Assembly (NCBI GenBank): GCA_938082375.1
Contig: CALKCJ010000018.1
Span: 62,001-126,000 of the forward strand
Direction of reading: 5' to 3'
Length of the DNA: 64,000 bases
DNA from: an uncultured Thermomicrobiaceae bacterium
Lineage (GTDB): Bacteria > Chloroflexota > Chloroflexia > Thermomicrobiales > Thermomicrobiaceae
Part shown: positions 25,343 through 34,018 of the stretch, piece by piece
Layout: every line of letters starts with the position of its first letter
Numbering within the stretch: the stretch's first letter is position 1
Notes under the pieces: generated by a model
The model's database searches: none
What the model was told of the DNA's origin: nothing
Seen by the model: the letters and a program-made list of their open reading frames with translations, nothing else
Made by a program: the position numbers and the translations under genes

Positions 25343-25816
25343 GTGGTAGGTAGGGCACGTCCACCAGCACCGGTATCACGCGGGCGGCGTCGGGGTCAGG
25401 CACTGGTCGAGTTCGCGCTGCTTGCCCTGATCCTGGTGCTGATGCTGGCCGGTGCCGTCGATTTTGGCCGCGCCTTCTCCGCCTGGATCGCGATGGGCAA
25501 CATGGCCCGGACTGGTGCACAGTACGGCACCATTGTGCCCCTGGTGGATCCCTCGTCCAGCGACGGCATCAGTGTGAGCGAGATCGAGGCAGACATGGCT
25601 GCGGCGGCGTTGACCGAGCAGCCGAGCATCTTCGGCTCCGTTCCGACAGTCAGCGCCGAGTGGATGGCCGGCGCTGCTTGCCTGGCCCGGGTGACGGTGA
25701 CCTACGACTTCGTGCCGCTGATGCAGATCCCACCGATCCCCGCCAGCATCACGCTCACCCGACGGGCTCAGATGCGGATCCAGTATCTTCCGCCTGGCTA
25801 TTCGTGCTCGACGTGA
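25343..25816 (+). CDS. TadE-like pseudopilin, copy 1, first gene
   Basis: 157 residues. A basic N-terminus with RRRGQALVEFALLALILVLMLAGAVDFGRAF is the TadE/TadF signature: a prepilin-like segment with the Glu five residues after a Gly, followed by one membrane helix. The remainder is an external domain with two Cys (AACLARV and YSCST) that could pair. TadE proteins are minor pseudopilins of tight-adherence (Flp) pili. The GTG at 25343 follows a GAGG site. The next gene starts 13 bases after its stop. The pilus ATPase, platform proteins and prepilin peptidase are not in this window. Confidence 0.82.
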   Translation: MVGRARPPAPVSRGRRRGQALVEFALLALILVLMLAGAVDFGRAFSAWIAMGNMARTGAQYGTIVPLVDPSSSDGISVSEIEADMAAAALTEQPSIFGSVPTVSAEWMAGAACLARVTVTYDFVPLMQIPPIPASITLTRRAQMRIQYLPPGYSCST

Positions 25817-25829
25817 CGAGGAGACCGAC

Positions 25830-26243
25830 GTGTCCCGGCGACGCCTGTTCGGCCAGTCCACCGTCGAGTTCGCGCTGATCGCGCTCCCCTTCTTTCTGCT
25901 GGTCTTCGGGATCATCGAGGGTGGTCGGCTGGTGTTCACCTACCACGAGATCCAGAACGCCGCCCGGGAAGGCGCTCGGTACATGGTGGCCCACGGCGCC
26001 TTCGCCGATGACCCGCTCGCGCCCGGCGACACCACCGAAGTCGAGGACTATGTGCTCAGCAAGACTGCCGGGCTCGACCCGGCGTCGCTGGAGATATTGG
26101 CTAACTGGCTCGACAGCAGTAACCAGCCAGGCAAGCGCATCGCGGTGACCGTTCGGTACCGGTTCGAGCCGATCGTCGGGATGGTGCTGGGCGCCGACCC
26201 GATCACGCTGACGGCCCGTAGCGAGATGCGTATCCATTACTGA
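25830..26243 (+). CDS. TadE-like pseudopilin, copy 1, second gene
   Basis: 137 residues. The N-terminus MSRRRLFGQSTVEFALIALPFFLLVFGIIEGGRLVFTYHEIQNAAREGARY matches the TadE domain, with prepilin-like Gly-Gln-x-x-x-Glu followed by a membrane helix and an amphipathic helix. The C-terminal 60 residues form a small beta-rich domain ending in ARSEMRIHY. GTG start at 25830 after GACGAGGAG. It lies between another TadE gene and a TadG gene, so the three products probably assemble together at the envelope. Its closest visible relative is the gene at 28443. Confidence 0.85.
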   Translation: MSRRRLFGQSTVEFALIALPFFLLVFGIIEGGRLVFTYHEIQNAAREGARYMVAHGAFADDPLAPGDTTEVEDYVLSKTAGLDPASLEILANWLDSSNQPGKRIAVTVRYRFEPIVGMVLGADPITLTARSEMRIHY

Positions 26244-26280
26244 GACTTGCCCGGCTGCGCGCGGTGTAGGGGAGGGCACG

Positions 26281-27678
26281 ATGCGACACCGATTTCACCC
26301 TAGGATGTTGAAGCCCCGCGGGCTGGTAGCTGGCGTGGCCGGCGCCCGGCGCCGGCCGGCCCACGCTGGGCAGACGATGGTGCTCTTCGCCCTGATGGCC
26401 GTCGTCCTCATCGGCTTCCTCGGCCTGGCGATCGACGCGGGGTACCTCATCACCGAGCGACGGCGGGCCCAGAATGCAGCCGACGCGGTGGCGCTCGCCG
26501 CAGCCAAGCTACGCGCTCAAGGAAAGTCGCGGCAGGAGGCGACTTCCGGAGCGCTCGCCGTTGTGGCACCGTCGATCCAGTACCCTGACGGCTTCCCCGC
26601 GTCCGAGATTAGGGTAACATACCCGGCCTCAAATCGGGTGGTCGCCACGGTAAAGCATAGCGTACAGCCGTTCTTCATTCGAGCGTTCTACACTGACGAT
26701 TGGGTGGTCTCGGCTGAGGCCGTGGCGAGCCTGACGACCGACACCGGCCCGTTCGCACTGCTCGCGCTCGCCCAGGGGAACAACTGCAACACGCCGAATA
26801 CTGGGATCCGGTTCCAGGGCAGTGGTACCGTTGTCATCAGTAATGGTAGCATCGGCTCCAACAACTGCATCCGGGTGAGCGGCGCAAGGAATCTCACGGT
26901 CGACGTCAATGGCGGCACTGCGCAAGCGGTAAACGAGATCGTCTACAACGGCAACGCGGGAATCCAAGTTGACGATGGTTACTCTGTCTTCGGCGGTATT
27001 CCGCCGATCCCTGACCCCCTGGACGGGCTAGAACCGCCGCAATGCACTGATTTAAACCCAACACCAAACCCAACACCACTCCCTGATCCGCATTACCCCG
27101 GGAGCGACGATCATGTGATCCTCTCGCCGGGGCGCTATACCTCGTTTCCCAACAGAGGCTACCGGGGAATCAGCTTGCTTCCTGGGGTGTACTGCTTCGA
27201 GGCGCGGGTCACGGTCAAGAGCAACGGCTTTATCCGGAGTGTGGACGCATCGTATGCCAGTCCTAACAGTCCGGTCGGCAGTTTCCCTGCCGGGGGTGTC
27301 GTCCTCTTCTTTAGTGGCAACCGAGGCCAGTTGAATCTCAATGGCGGCGCCGTCGCACAGCTTCAGGCCGCTGGCGCGGCATCGTCGGTAGCCTGCAACA
27401 CGATGCTCGGGGTGAACAGCGGGCTCTGCGATGAGAAGATCCTGATCTGGATAGCCAATTCCCAACCCCTCACCCTGAACGGGAATGTCGAGAATGAGCT
27501 GATCGGCACCATCTACGCGCCCAACGCGAGCGTCACGCTCGCCGGTACTGAGGACACTCCCGTACTCACCGGTCGCGTTATCGCGCGTGACATCACTATT
27601 ACCGGCGACGCGCGGCTCAACCTGGATGCCGACCCGGAGGGGACGGCCGATCCCACCCGCATCTACTTGATCAAATAG
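26281..27678 (+). CDS. TadG-like envelope protein, copy 1, with C-terminal beta-rich domain
   Basis: 465 residues. After a basic leader, GQTMVLFALMAVVLIGFLGLAIDAGYLITERRRAQNAADAVALAAA is the TadG/Flp-associated signature: one membrane helix followed by an amphipathic helix. A small domain with repeated Val/Thr strands reaches about 160. The remainder is Gly/Asn-rich with many short beta repeats (VVISNGSIGSNNCIRV, LNLNGGAVAQLQAAG, LTLNGNVENELIGTIYAPNASVTLAG), reading like a right-handed beta-helix exposed at the cell surface. Cysteines occur in LPGVYCFEA, NTPN-flanking NNCN and SSVACNT. The role is probably adhesion or pilus-base assembly; this is inference. Confidence 0.82.
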   Translation: MRHRFHPRMLKPRGLVAGVAGARRRPAHAGQTMVLFALMAVVLIGFLGLAIDAGYLITERRRAQNAADAVALAAAKLRAQGKSRQEATSGALAVVAPSIQYPDGFPASEIRVTYPASNRVVATVKHSVQPFFIRAFYTDDWVVSAEAVASLTTDTGPFALLALAQGNNCNTPNTGIRFQGSGTVVISNGSIGSNNCIRVSGARNLTVDVNGGTAQAVNEIVYNGNAGIQVDDGYSVFGGIPPIPDPLDGLEPPQCTDLNPTPNPTPLPDPHYPGSDDHVILSPGRYTSFPNRGYRGISLLPGVYCFEARVTVKSNGFIRSVDASYASPNSPVGSFPAGGVVLFFSGNRGQLNLNGGAVAQLQAAGAASSVACNTMLGVNSGLCDEKILIWIANSQPLTLNGNVENELIGTIYAPNASVTLAGTEDTPVLTGRVIARDITITGDARLNLDADPEGTADPTRIYLIK

Positions 27679-27942
27679 CTCGTAACCTGAGTCGCTGAGT
27701 GTCAGGAAGCCGCCCGAAGCGCGACGCTGAGGCCACACCGGTGCGCGCGTGCCGTGCGTCTCACCCGCTGGCTGTCGGGCGCCCGGTGCTGCTCGATGCT
27801 TGTCGGGGGTTTCTTCGCTTATGCTAGCCTGAACGACCTATTCCCGCATAGGACAGATTGGCTCTATCCCCGGACTCGGGAGCTATCCATCATCGGAGCG
27901 TGACAGCGAGACTGGCGCTCGAGCAGGGGGTTCGGCCACGCG

Positions 27943-28428
27943 ATGTTGCACGCACGCTCCCGCAATGACCGCGCCCGACCCGGCCAATCTCTGGTCGAGT
28001 TCGCGCTGCTGGCCACGACGCTCGTGCTGATGCTCGGGATCGCGGTCGATGGCGCGCGCGCCTTCTCCGCCTGGATCGTCATGGGTAACATGGCGCGTGC
28101 CGCAGCCCAGTATGGCACGATCGGGCCGATCCTGGATCCGGCGGTCGACCAGGAAGACGAGATCGAGGCCGGCATGCGGGCGGCTGCCCTGGCCGAGCTG
28201 AACAGCCAGGCGCTGGCGTTCGTGTTCAACGGCACGACCGGCCCGAGCGTCGTCCCGGAGCTGGTTCGCGACGATCCCGCCACGGCCGTCGGTGACTGCG
28301 CGGCGCGGGCAACCGTCAGTTACGACTTCCAGCCACTCTTCGTCCCGGTCTTTCCGGGGTTCACGATCCGGCGCCAGGCGGCGATGCGTATCCAGTACGT
28401 GCCGGCTGGCTTCACCTGCCCGCTGTAA
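27943..28428 (+). CDS. TadE-like pseudopilin, copy 2, first gene
   Basis: 161 residues. It is paralogous to the gene at 25343: RPGQSLVEFALLATTLVLMLGIAVDGARAFSAWIVMGNMARAAAQYGTIGPI shares most positions with copy 1 around the membrane helix. The C-terminal region ends MRIQYVPAGFTCPL against MRIQYLPPGYSCST in copy 1. Two external Cys (GDCAARAT and FTCPL) are kept. The middle has diverged in length and sequence. It begins the second cassette after a 264-base intergenic region that should hold a promoter; I see only a weak TATGCT near 27820. Confidence 0.82.
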   Translation: MLHARSRNDRARPGQSLVEFALLATTLVLMLGIAVDGARAFSAWIVMGNMARAAAQYGTIGPILDPAVDQEDEIEAGMRAAALAELNSQALAFVFNGTTGPSVVPELVRDDPATAVGDCAARATVSYDFQPLFVPVFPGFTIRRQAAMRIQYVPAGFTCPL

Positions 28429-28442
28429 GCGTTGGAGGGGGC

Positions 28443-28865
28443 GTGTTTCGCCAGCAGGTTTCCGGCCAGGCGCTGCTCGAGTTCGCGCTCGTCGCGCTGC
28501 CGTTCCTCCTGCTCATCTTTGGGGTCATCGAGGGCGGGCGGCTGCTCTTCACCTACCACGAGGTCAATAGCGCCGCTCGCGAGGGTGTCCGGTACATGGT
28601 TGCCCACGGCGCGCTGCATCCAGACCCCGCCGGGCGGCTGGGCCCCGGCGACGCAGCCACCGTGGTCGACTACGTGCTCGACCGAACCGCCGGACTCGAC
28701 CCGGCTGGCCTAACGGTCACGCCGGTCTGGAACGACGGTGGGAACGCCCCGGGGCAGGTGGTCTCGGTGCAGGTGACCTACCAGTTCCAGCCGATCGTCG
28801 GGATGATCTTCGGTACCGGCCCGATCGAGCTGCGGGCTACGAGCCAGATGCGCATCCATTACTGA
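28443..28865 (+). CDS. TadE-like pseudopilin, copy 2, second gene
   Basis: 140 residues. MFRQQVSGQALLEFALVALPFLLLIFGVIEGGRLLFTYHEVNSAAREGVRYMVAHGAL is close to the gene at 25830 over the first 60 residues, and both end in SQMRIHY/SEMRIHY. The acidic linker differs (DPAGRLGPGDAATVVDYVLDRTAG). GTG start at 28443 follows TTGGAGGGGGC. It is probably translated together with the flanking TadE and TadG genes (15-base and 42-base gaps). It is an envelope pseudopilin-like protein by family. Confidence 0.85.
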   Translation: MFRQQVSGQALLEFALVALPFLLLIFGVIEGGRLLFTYHEVNSAAREGVRYMVAHGALHPDPAGRLGPGDAATVVDYVLDRTAGLDPAGLTVTPVWNDGGNAPGQVVSVQVTYQFQPIVGMIFGTGPIELRATSQMRIHY

Positions 28866-28906
28866 GGAGCGTTTTGGCACCTACCGAGCCCGCGGGAGGG
28901 ATGCCG

Positions 28907-30160
28907 ATGTGGCCAGTAACTGTCGCTCTGCAAAGGCCCCCAGTCGCTCGTCAGCGCGCTGCCGAGGCCCAGCCAGGGCAAGTGATGGTGCTCTTCGCGC
29001 TGATGCTGACCGTGCTGGTCGGCTTCATGGCGCTAGCGATCGACGCCGGGTTCCTGCTGGCCGAGCGGCGGGCCGTGCAGAACGCGGCCGATGCCTCAGC
29101 GCTCTACGGGGGGCGGCTCTTGAGCCAGGGCAAGACGAAGGCCCAGGTCGAAGCTGGCACGCTCGCCTACGCCAAGCAGATCTATGGGTATGACTCCTCC
29201 GACCCGGGCGTTCAGATCGAGGCCGAGGCGACGGCCACGCAGGTGAGGGTGGAGATCACGCGTGCGCTGCCGCGCCTCTTCCTCGGCGTGCTGTATACCG
29301 GCGACTGGGCGGTCAGCGCGTTGGCCGTCACCCAGATCCTCCCCGAGACCAGCCCGTACGCGATGATCGCGCTCGGCAAGCTGCCCGACTACAACGGCAT
29401 CGACTTCAACGGCAACAATACGCTGACGATCACGTGCGATCCGCCGGTAGAGGGATGTGGCAGCATCGGGTCGAACTCCAACGTCACCTTTTCAGGGAGC
29501 GGCAGATCGATTGAAGCCACCGTCTGGGGCAACCTCGGAGCGATGGGCAATATCGAAGCCCTGCCTACTGGCTTCGAGGTCAAGGGCGACGTCATGGCTG
29601 GTCAAGGGGAGATCCCGGATCCGTTCGCTGGCGTCACCGCGCCGAAGTGCGACAGCATGCCCTTAAAGAGCGAGCCGCCGGGCCCGCCGAATACGCCGGT
29701 CGTGCTGGAGCCGGGGCGGTACAGGGGAAAAATCAAGCGCCAGAACATCACGCTCCTGCCGGGCGTCTATTGTTTCGAGGGCAGTCTTGAAGTCATCGGA
29801 AACGGGTCGATTACCGGCAACGGCGTGCTGCTCTACTTCCGCGGTCCCGACGGCCTGTTCGTCCCGGGGAATGCCACGATCGACCTGACCCATACCAGTG
29901 ACCCTGCCTGGAAGAACATCGTCATCTGGCTGGCAAGCTGCAACCAGGAGCTGCAGCTCGACGGCAACGGCGACATGGTGATCACCGGAGCCGTCTACGC
30001 GCCCTGCTCGCACATCGACCTCGGTGGTACGGCCGATTCGCAGGTGGTGAGCGGCATGGTCGTCGGGCGCACGATCAAGCTCCACGGCAACGTGACAATC
30101 AACGTGACGACCGACAACAGCTATACCGCCGCGCCCAAGCAGATCTATCTTGTCGAGTAG
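28907..30160 (+). CDS. TadG-like envelope protein, copy 2, with C-terminal beta-rich domain
   Basis: 417 residues. GQVMVLFALMLTVLVGFMALAIDAGFLLAERRAVQNAADASALYGGR gives the membrane anchor and following helix. The C-terminal half (about 170-410) is Gly/Asn/Ser-rich with beta repeats (IDFNGNNTLTITC, SIGSNSNVTFSGSG, LDGNGDMVITGAVYAPCSHIDLGGTADSQVVSG) and paired Cys, similar in plan to copy 1 but shorter. The track starts at a TTG (28874). I prefer ATG 28907 because GGGAGGG lies six bases before it. Probably surface-exposed and assembled with the TadE-like partners. Confidence 0.82.
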   Translation: MWPVTVALQRPPVARQRAAEAQPGQVMVLFALMLTVLVGFMALAIDAGFLLAERRAVQNAADASALYGGRLLSQGKTKAQVEAGTLAYAKQIYGYDSSDPGVQIEAEATATQVRVEITRALPRLFLGVLYTGDWAVSALAVTQILPETSPYAMIALGKLPDYNGIDFNGNNTLTITCDPPVEGCGSIGSNSNVTFSGSGRSIEATVWGNLGAMGNIEALPTGFEVKGDVMAGQGEIPDPFAGVTAPKCDSMPLKSEPPGPPNTPVVLEPGRYRGKIKRQNITLLPGVYCFEGSLEVIGNGSITGNGVLLYFRGPDGLFVPGNATIDLTHTSDPAWKNIVIWLASCNQELQLDGNGDMVITGAVYAPCSHIDLGGTADSQVVSGMVVGRTIKLHGNVTINVTTDNSYTAAPKQIYLVE

Positions 30161-30186
30161 CACGGGCAATTACCCTCGCCTCCTCT

Positions 30187-30201
30187 CCCGCGCCACGCGG
30201 G
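30187..30201 (+). terminator. Short hairpin after the second Tad cassette
   Basis: CCCGCG-CCA-CGCGGG, between the converging TadG gene and the GYD gene. The stem is short and no U-tract follows, so the call is weak. Confidence 0.3.
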
Positions 30202-30224
30202 GGCTGGAGTGAGGGCGATGCCTC

Positions 30225-30551
30225 TCACTCGTCTTCTTCGCCTTCCTCCTCTCCCTTCTCGGCAGCGGCCTCCAGGCTGGCGATGAACTCGTCGATCGGG
30301 ATCGCCGGCAGCGTCATCAGCTTGACCGTGCCCCGGGCCCCCAGCGCGACCGACACCCGCGCGATCGTCTGGTTGTCCGGTGCTTCGACCAGGTTCACGA
30401 AGTCGTAAGGGCCGAGAACCGCCCACTGCTCGATCACCCGTGCCCCCATCTTCTCGACTTCTTGGTTCACCTCCTTGATCCGCCGCGGGTGCTTGTGGAG
30501 CGTCTCCATCCCGTCGTCGGTCAGGGTGCTGAGCATGATGTAGAGTGGCAT
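30225..30551 (-). CDS. GYD-domain protein
   Basis: 108-residue small cytosolic protein. MPLYIMLSTLTDDGMETLHKHPRRIKEVNQEVEKMGARVIEQWAVLGPYDFVNLVEAPDNQTIARVSVALGARGTVKLMTLPAI is the GYD/DUF1488-like ferredoxin-fold domain, with the Gly-Tyr/Pro-Asp block LGPYDFV. The tail is strongly acidic (EKGEEEGEEDE). Family members are of unknown function; some sit in stress operons. The ATG at 30551 fits the family start. It stands alone, converging on the Tad cassette, and is 162 bases after the pyrD stop on the same strand. Confidence 0.8.
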   Translation of the reverse strand: MPLYIMLSTLTDDGMETLHKHPRRIKEVNQEVEKMGARVIEQWAVLGPYDFVNLVEAPDNQTIARVSVALGARGTVKLMTLPAIPIDEFIASLEAAAEKGEEEGEEDE

Positions 30552-30713
30552 TCTGGGCCTCCTCTCCGTTCGCTCCGCCGCTGTCACCGACATCTCCGTT
30601 GGAGAGCGTGGGCAGGGAGGGGATGGTCTGAGAGCGCTCGGCGCCTGGTTGCCGCTGTTCTGCTCTCGGAGTCCCGTTACCCGCCGTGCTCTGGTCAGCG
30701 ATGATCATACCTC

Positions 30714-31811
30714 TCAGGCGTCGACACCGACGAGCTGCTCGACAGAGCGCAGTCCCTCCTGCTCCAGGTAGGCCAGCAGACCGCGGAGGATGCGCGCCGG
30801 TAGACCTGGCCCCTCGTAGATGAGTGCGGTGTAGAGCTGTACCAGGCTGGCGCCAGCCCGCAGCCGCTCGATCGCGTCCTCGGCCGAGCCGATCCCCCCT
30901 ACCCCAACGATGACCAGGCGGCCGCCAGCGCGCCGGTATGCCTCGCGGGTAAGTGCCGTGGCACGGGCCCGCAGCGGGCGGCCGCTGATGCCACCGAGGA
31001 AATCCGGGGCCGGCCGGCGGAGAAGCCGGCGGTCGGTACTGGTGTTGGCGACCACCAGCCCGTCGGCACCACCCTCGAGCGCCGCCGCGATCGCCTGCTC
31101 TAGCCCGGCGATGTCCAGGTCGGGCGCGAGCTTGACGAGTAGCGGCCGCGGGCGCAGCCGGCGCAGGCGCGCCAGCCGCCGGTTCTCCTCGCCGAGTGCT
31201 CGCAAGAGTTCGACCAGCACTGAGCGGGCCTGCAGCTCGCGCAGGCCTGGCGTGTTCGGCGAGCTGACGTTGACGACGAGGTAGTCTGCCACGTCCCAGA
31301 GCGCGGCCAACACTGCCAGGTAGTCCTCGGCCGCGCGCTCCAGGGGCGTCTCGCGGTTCTTGCCCAGGTTGACCCCGATGGCGCCAGGGAACTGCCGCCC
31401 CGCCAGTCGCGCCCGCATAGCCGCCATGCCGGCGCTGGGGAAGCCGAGCGCGTTCACCAGCGCGCGCTCCTCTGGCAGGCGCCAGAGCCTCGGCCGCGGG
31501 TTGCCTGGCTGCGGACGCGGCGTCACCGTACCCACCTCGACGAAGCCGAAGCCGAGCGCAAGGAGCGCGCCGACGGCTTCCGCATCCTTGTCGAAGCCCG
31601 CCGCCAGCCCCAGCGGGTTTGGAAACCGGCGGCCCAGGCGGTCGACGGCCAGCCGGTCGTCCGCTGGCGGGTCGCAGAGCTGGCGCAGCAGCCGCCGGCC
31701 GCTGGGAAATCGCTCGAGCGCCGACAGCCCGCGCAGCGCTTGCCGGTGCGCTCGCTCCGGGTCGAGCTGGGCGAGCGCTGGGTAGATTGCTCGCTCGTAC
31801 CAGCCGGTCAT
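30714..31811 (-). CDS. pyrD: Dihydroorotate dehydrogenase (quinone), class 2
   Basis: 365-residue membrane-associated flavoenzyme of pyrimidine synthesis, oxidising dihydroorotate with quinone. The N-terminal helical region (YERAIYPALAQLDPERAHRQALRGL) is typical of class 2. FMN-site blocks are LGLAAGFDKDAEA, VEVGTVTPRPQPGNPRPRLWRL and GVGGIGSAEDA. The catalytic Ser is in VVNVSSPNTPGLRELQ, as expected for class 2 (Cys in class 1), and NTSTDR follows. Length is normal (about 335-370). Other pyr genes are not nearby. It lies 95 bases after an unknown minus-strand gene. Confidence 0.95.
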   Translation of the reverse strand: MTGWYERAIYPALAQLDPERAHRQALRGLSALERFPSGRRLLRQLCDPPADDRLAVDRLGRRFPNPLGLAAGFDKDAEAVGALLALGFGFVEVGTVTPRPQPGNPRPRLWRLPEERALVNALGFPSAGMAAMRARLAGRQFPGAIGVNLGKNRETPLERAAEDYLAVLAALWDVADYLVVNVSSPNTPGLRELQARSVLVELLRALGEENRRLARLRRLRPRPLLVKLAPDLDIAGLEQAIAAALEGGADGLVVANTSTDRRLLRRPAPDFLGGISGRPLRARATALTREAYRRAGGRLVIVGVGGIGSAEDAIERLRAGASLVQLYTALIYEGPGLPARILRGLLAYLEQEGLRSVEQLVGVDA

Positions 31812-31906
31812 CGAATGCCCGTCCTTACCGCTTCCCTACCCGCACCAGCTCGGCCCCCGGCGGCGGCTCGAACCCGGGCAGTGAGGGGATTACCCCAGCT
31901 CCGTGT

Positions 31907-32248
31907 CTACCACAGCACCTTCACCCACCAGCGCGGGTCGCTCACCTCGACGAATGCGCCGCCGCGGTACTCGAACGTGAGCTCGCTCCGGTTTGGGAGC
32001 CGATCTTCGTCGATCAGGCGCTCGATGAGCTGAACCGCCTGATCCAGCAACCGCTCCTCGCTGAGGCCCGGCTCTTCCAGCGGCGCGAGCAGCGGGTACA
32101 TGAAGGCCACGGCCGTCAGGCGGCCCTCCCAGCGCACCAGAAAGGACGCAACCTTGCCCAGCATGACCGGCGTGAACTCGAAGCCAGGATCGCGCAGGTA
32201 GAGCTCGTGCCCGCGATAGCTGCGGACAAAGCGGTGGGTCGGCAACAC
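31907..32248 (-). CDS. Hypothetical protein, 113 aa
   Basis: I do not recognise a family. The best start is GTG 32248, preceded by GGGAG at the right spacing; the track ORF (to 32719) runs into the M20 peptidase gene on the other strand and cannot be all coding. The product is soluble and mixed alpha/beta (HELYLRDPGFEFTPVMLGKVASFLVRWEGRLTAVAFMYPL ... LLDQAVQLIERLIDEDRLPNRSELTFEYRGGAFVEVSDPRWWVKVLW). The Trp-rich end and the regular amphipathic helix suggest a folded protein. It shares the strand with pyrD but a link is not evident. Confidence 0.55.
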   Translation of the reverse strand: MLPTHRFVRSYRGHELYLRDPGFEFTPVMLGKVASFLVRWEGRLTAVAFMYPLLAPLEEPGLSEERLLDQAVQLIERLIDEDRLPNRSELTFEYRGGAFVEVSDPRWWVKVLW

Positions 32249-32406
32249 AGCACGCTCCCATCCGTCGAGGCCACCCTGGGCGATCGCCCGACCTCTAGTG
32301 TAATCGCTCTGCCGGACCTGGTAGCTCAGCGCGCTACGCTCTTCCCCGGCCGGGCGCTGGGGTTTATCCTGGCCATGGTTTGCTCGGGGGCTCAGGGAGA
32401 GGAGTG

Positions 32407-33780
32407 ATGGGAGTGAGTGGAGACAGCCGGCTGGCAGAGCTCGACCGCTATATCGAAGACAACCTGCAGGCATTCGTGGACGACCTCGCCGCCCTGTGCG
32501 CGCTGCCGACCGTCTCGGCGCAGGCGAGAGCGATCGACGAGACGGCCAGCGCCGTCCGCGACCTGCTCGAACGGTACGGTATCCGGGCCGAGGTGCTGCC
32601 CACCAGCGGCTTCCCGGTCGTCTACGGCCGGGCCGAAGGAGCCAGCCCGCGCACCTTGCTCTGCTACAACCACTACGACGTGCAACCGGCGGAGCCGTTC
32701 GAGCTCTGGGATTCCCCACCGTTCGAGGCGACGCTGCGCGACGGCAAGCTGTACGCCCGCGGGGTGGCCGACGACAAGGGCCACATCGTCTGCCGGCTGG
32801 CCGCCATCGCCGCGCTCCGCGCCGTCTATGGCGAGCTGCCCTGTTCCCTCACGTTCCTGATCGAGGGCGAGGAGGAAATCGGCTCGGTCAGCTTGCCCGC
32901 CTTCATCGGGGCTAACGCCGACCGGCTCCGGGCCGATGCCTGCCTCTGGGAGTCGGGGCGAGTCGACTACGAGGGGCGCCCGCAGATGTACCTGGGTATG
33001 CGCGGTGATTTTTATGTCGAACTCCGAGCCCGCTGCATGAGCCGGGATGCGCACTCTGGCCAGGGCGGCTCGATCTTCCCCAACGCCGCCTGGCGGCTCG
33101 TCTGGGCACTCAGCACGCTGAAGGGACCGGACGAGCGCATCCGCATCCCCGGCTGGTACGACGACGTGCGTCCGCCCTCGCCGCGTGACCTAGAGCTGCT
33201 GGCGGCCGCGCCTGAACAGGACGAGGAACTGAAACAGACCTACGGGATCCGCGAGTTCCTGTTGGGCGCCAGTGGGCTGGAGCTGAAGCGCCGGCAGGTC
33301 TTCGAGCCGACCTGCACCATCTCCGGCCTCGCCTCCGGTTACCAGGGCCCGGGATCGAAGACAGTGCTCCCGGCCGAGGCGATGGCCAAAGTCGACTTCC
33401 GGCTGGTGCCGGAGCAGCGGCCCGACGACCTGCGGGTCAAGCTGCGTCGTCACCTCGAGGTGCAGGGATTCGACGATATCGAAGTCATCGAGCACGGCGC
33501 CTATCCGGCAGCGCGCGTGGATCCCGACCATCCCTTCGTCAAGATGGTGGCCGAAGCGGCCCGCGAGGTTTACGGCAAGGAGCCAGTGATCCATCCGATG
33601 AGTGGCGGCTCCGGGCCGCTGGACCCGTTCGTACGGGTGCTCCGGGTACCCATCGCCAACGCCGGGATCGGCTATCCCGACTCGCGGGCACACGCGCCTA
33701 ATGAGCATATCCGGCTGAGCGACTTCGTCGCCGGAGTCAAGCACACCGCCCGGGTCATGCTCCGCCTGCCCGAGTTGTAG
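32407..33780 (+). CDS. M20-family metallopeptidase (dipeptidase-like)
   Basis: 457-residue dizinc peptidase or deacylase. Metal-binding blocks in order are CYNHYDVQP (His and Asp), GVADDKGHI (bridging Asp), LIEGEEEIGS (Glu base and ligand), WESGR (acidic ligand) and the late SRAHAPNEHI (His). A lid/dimerisation domain lies between about 205 and 330 (SRDAHSGQGGSIFPNAAWRLV). The family includes carnosinase-like dipeptidases and succinyl-diaminopimelate desuccinylase; length and LYARGVADDKG favour the dipeptidase subgroup. ATG 32407 follows GAGAGGAG. A clear terminator follows. Confidence 0.9.
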   Translation: MGVSGDSRLAELDRYIEDNLQAFVDDLAALCALPTVSAQARAIDETASAVRDLLERYGIRAEVLPTSGFPVVYGRAEGASPRTLLCYNHYDVQPAEPFELWDSPPFEATLRDGKLYARGVADDKGHIVCRLAAIAALRAVYGELPCSLTFLIEGEEEIGSVSLPAFIGANADRLRADACLWESGRVDYEGRPQMYLGMRGDFYVELRARCMSRDAHSGQGGSIFPNAAWRLVWALSTLKGPDERIRIPGWYDDVRPPSPRDLELLAAAPEQDEELKQTYGIREFLLGASGLELKRRQVFEPTCTISGLASGYQGPGSKTVLPAEAMAKVDFRLVPEQRPDDLRVKLRRHLEVQGFDDIEVIEHGAYPAARVDPDHPFVKMVAEAAREVYGKEPVIHPMSGGSGPLDPFVRVLRVPIANAGIGYPDSRAHAPNEHIRLSDFVAGVKHTARVMLRLPEL

Positions 33781-33801
33781 GCGGTACCGGCAGATTCGTC
33801 C

Positions 33802-33830
33802 TTTCCCTCTCTCGAACTTTCGAGAGAAGG
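33802..33830 (+). terminator. Hairpin terminator after the M20 peptidase gene
   Basis: Core TCTCTCG / CGAGAGA with a 6-base loop, extended by TCC/GGA pairs around a mismatch, starting about 22 bases after the stop codon. Confidence 0.5.
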
Positions 33831-34018
33831 GATTCCAGCCGATAGGAGCAGCAGGAGCAGTGGAGCAGCACATTCGGCCTCAAGCAGAAGGGTGCTACGG
33901 ACGGGGAGAGGGTGATCGCCGGGGATGACAGGATCTGGCGCGAGACCCGCGGACGCGACGCCTCGCCACGCTTCGGTGCTAGGCTTAGAGCAGGAGCCGG
34001 CTCCGCCAGGAGCACGCT

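Larger units (their letters stand above)
25343..30160 (+). repeat. Tandem duplication of a TadE-TadE-TadG cassette
   Basis: Two copies of the same three-gene order: 25343-27678 and 27943-30160, separated by 264 bases. Corresponding genes match: SAWIAMGNMAR/SAWIVMGNMAR in the first genes, GGRLVFTYHEIQNAAREG/GGRLLFTYHEVNSAAREG in the second, and MVLFALM ... AIDAG with matching C-terminal YLIK/YLVE ends in the third. Divergence is considerable, so the duplication is old. Confidence 0.85.

Noticed and set aside
27679-27942. Extra gene between the two Tad cassettes
   Set aside because: No open frame with a plausible product and start in the 264 bases; treated as the promoter region of the second cassette.
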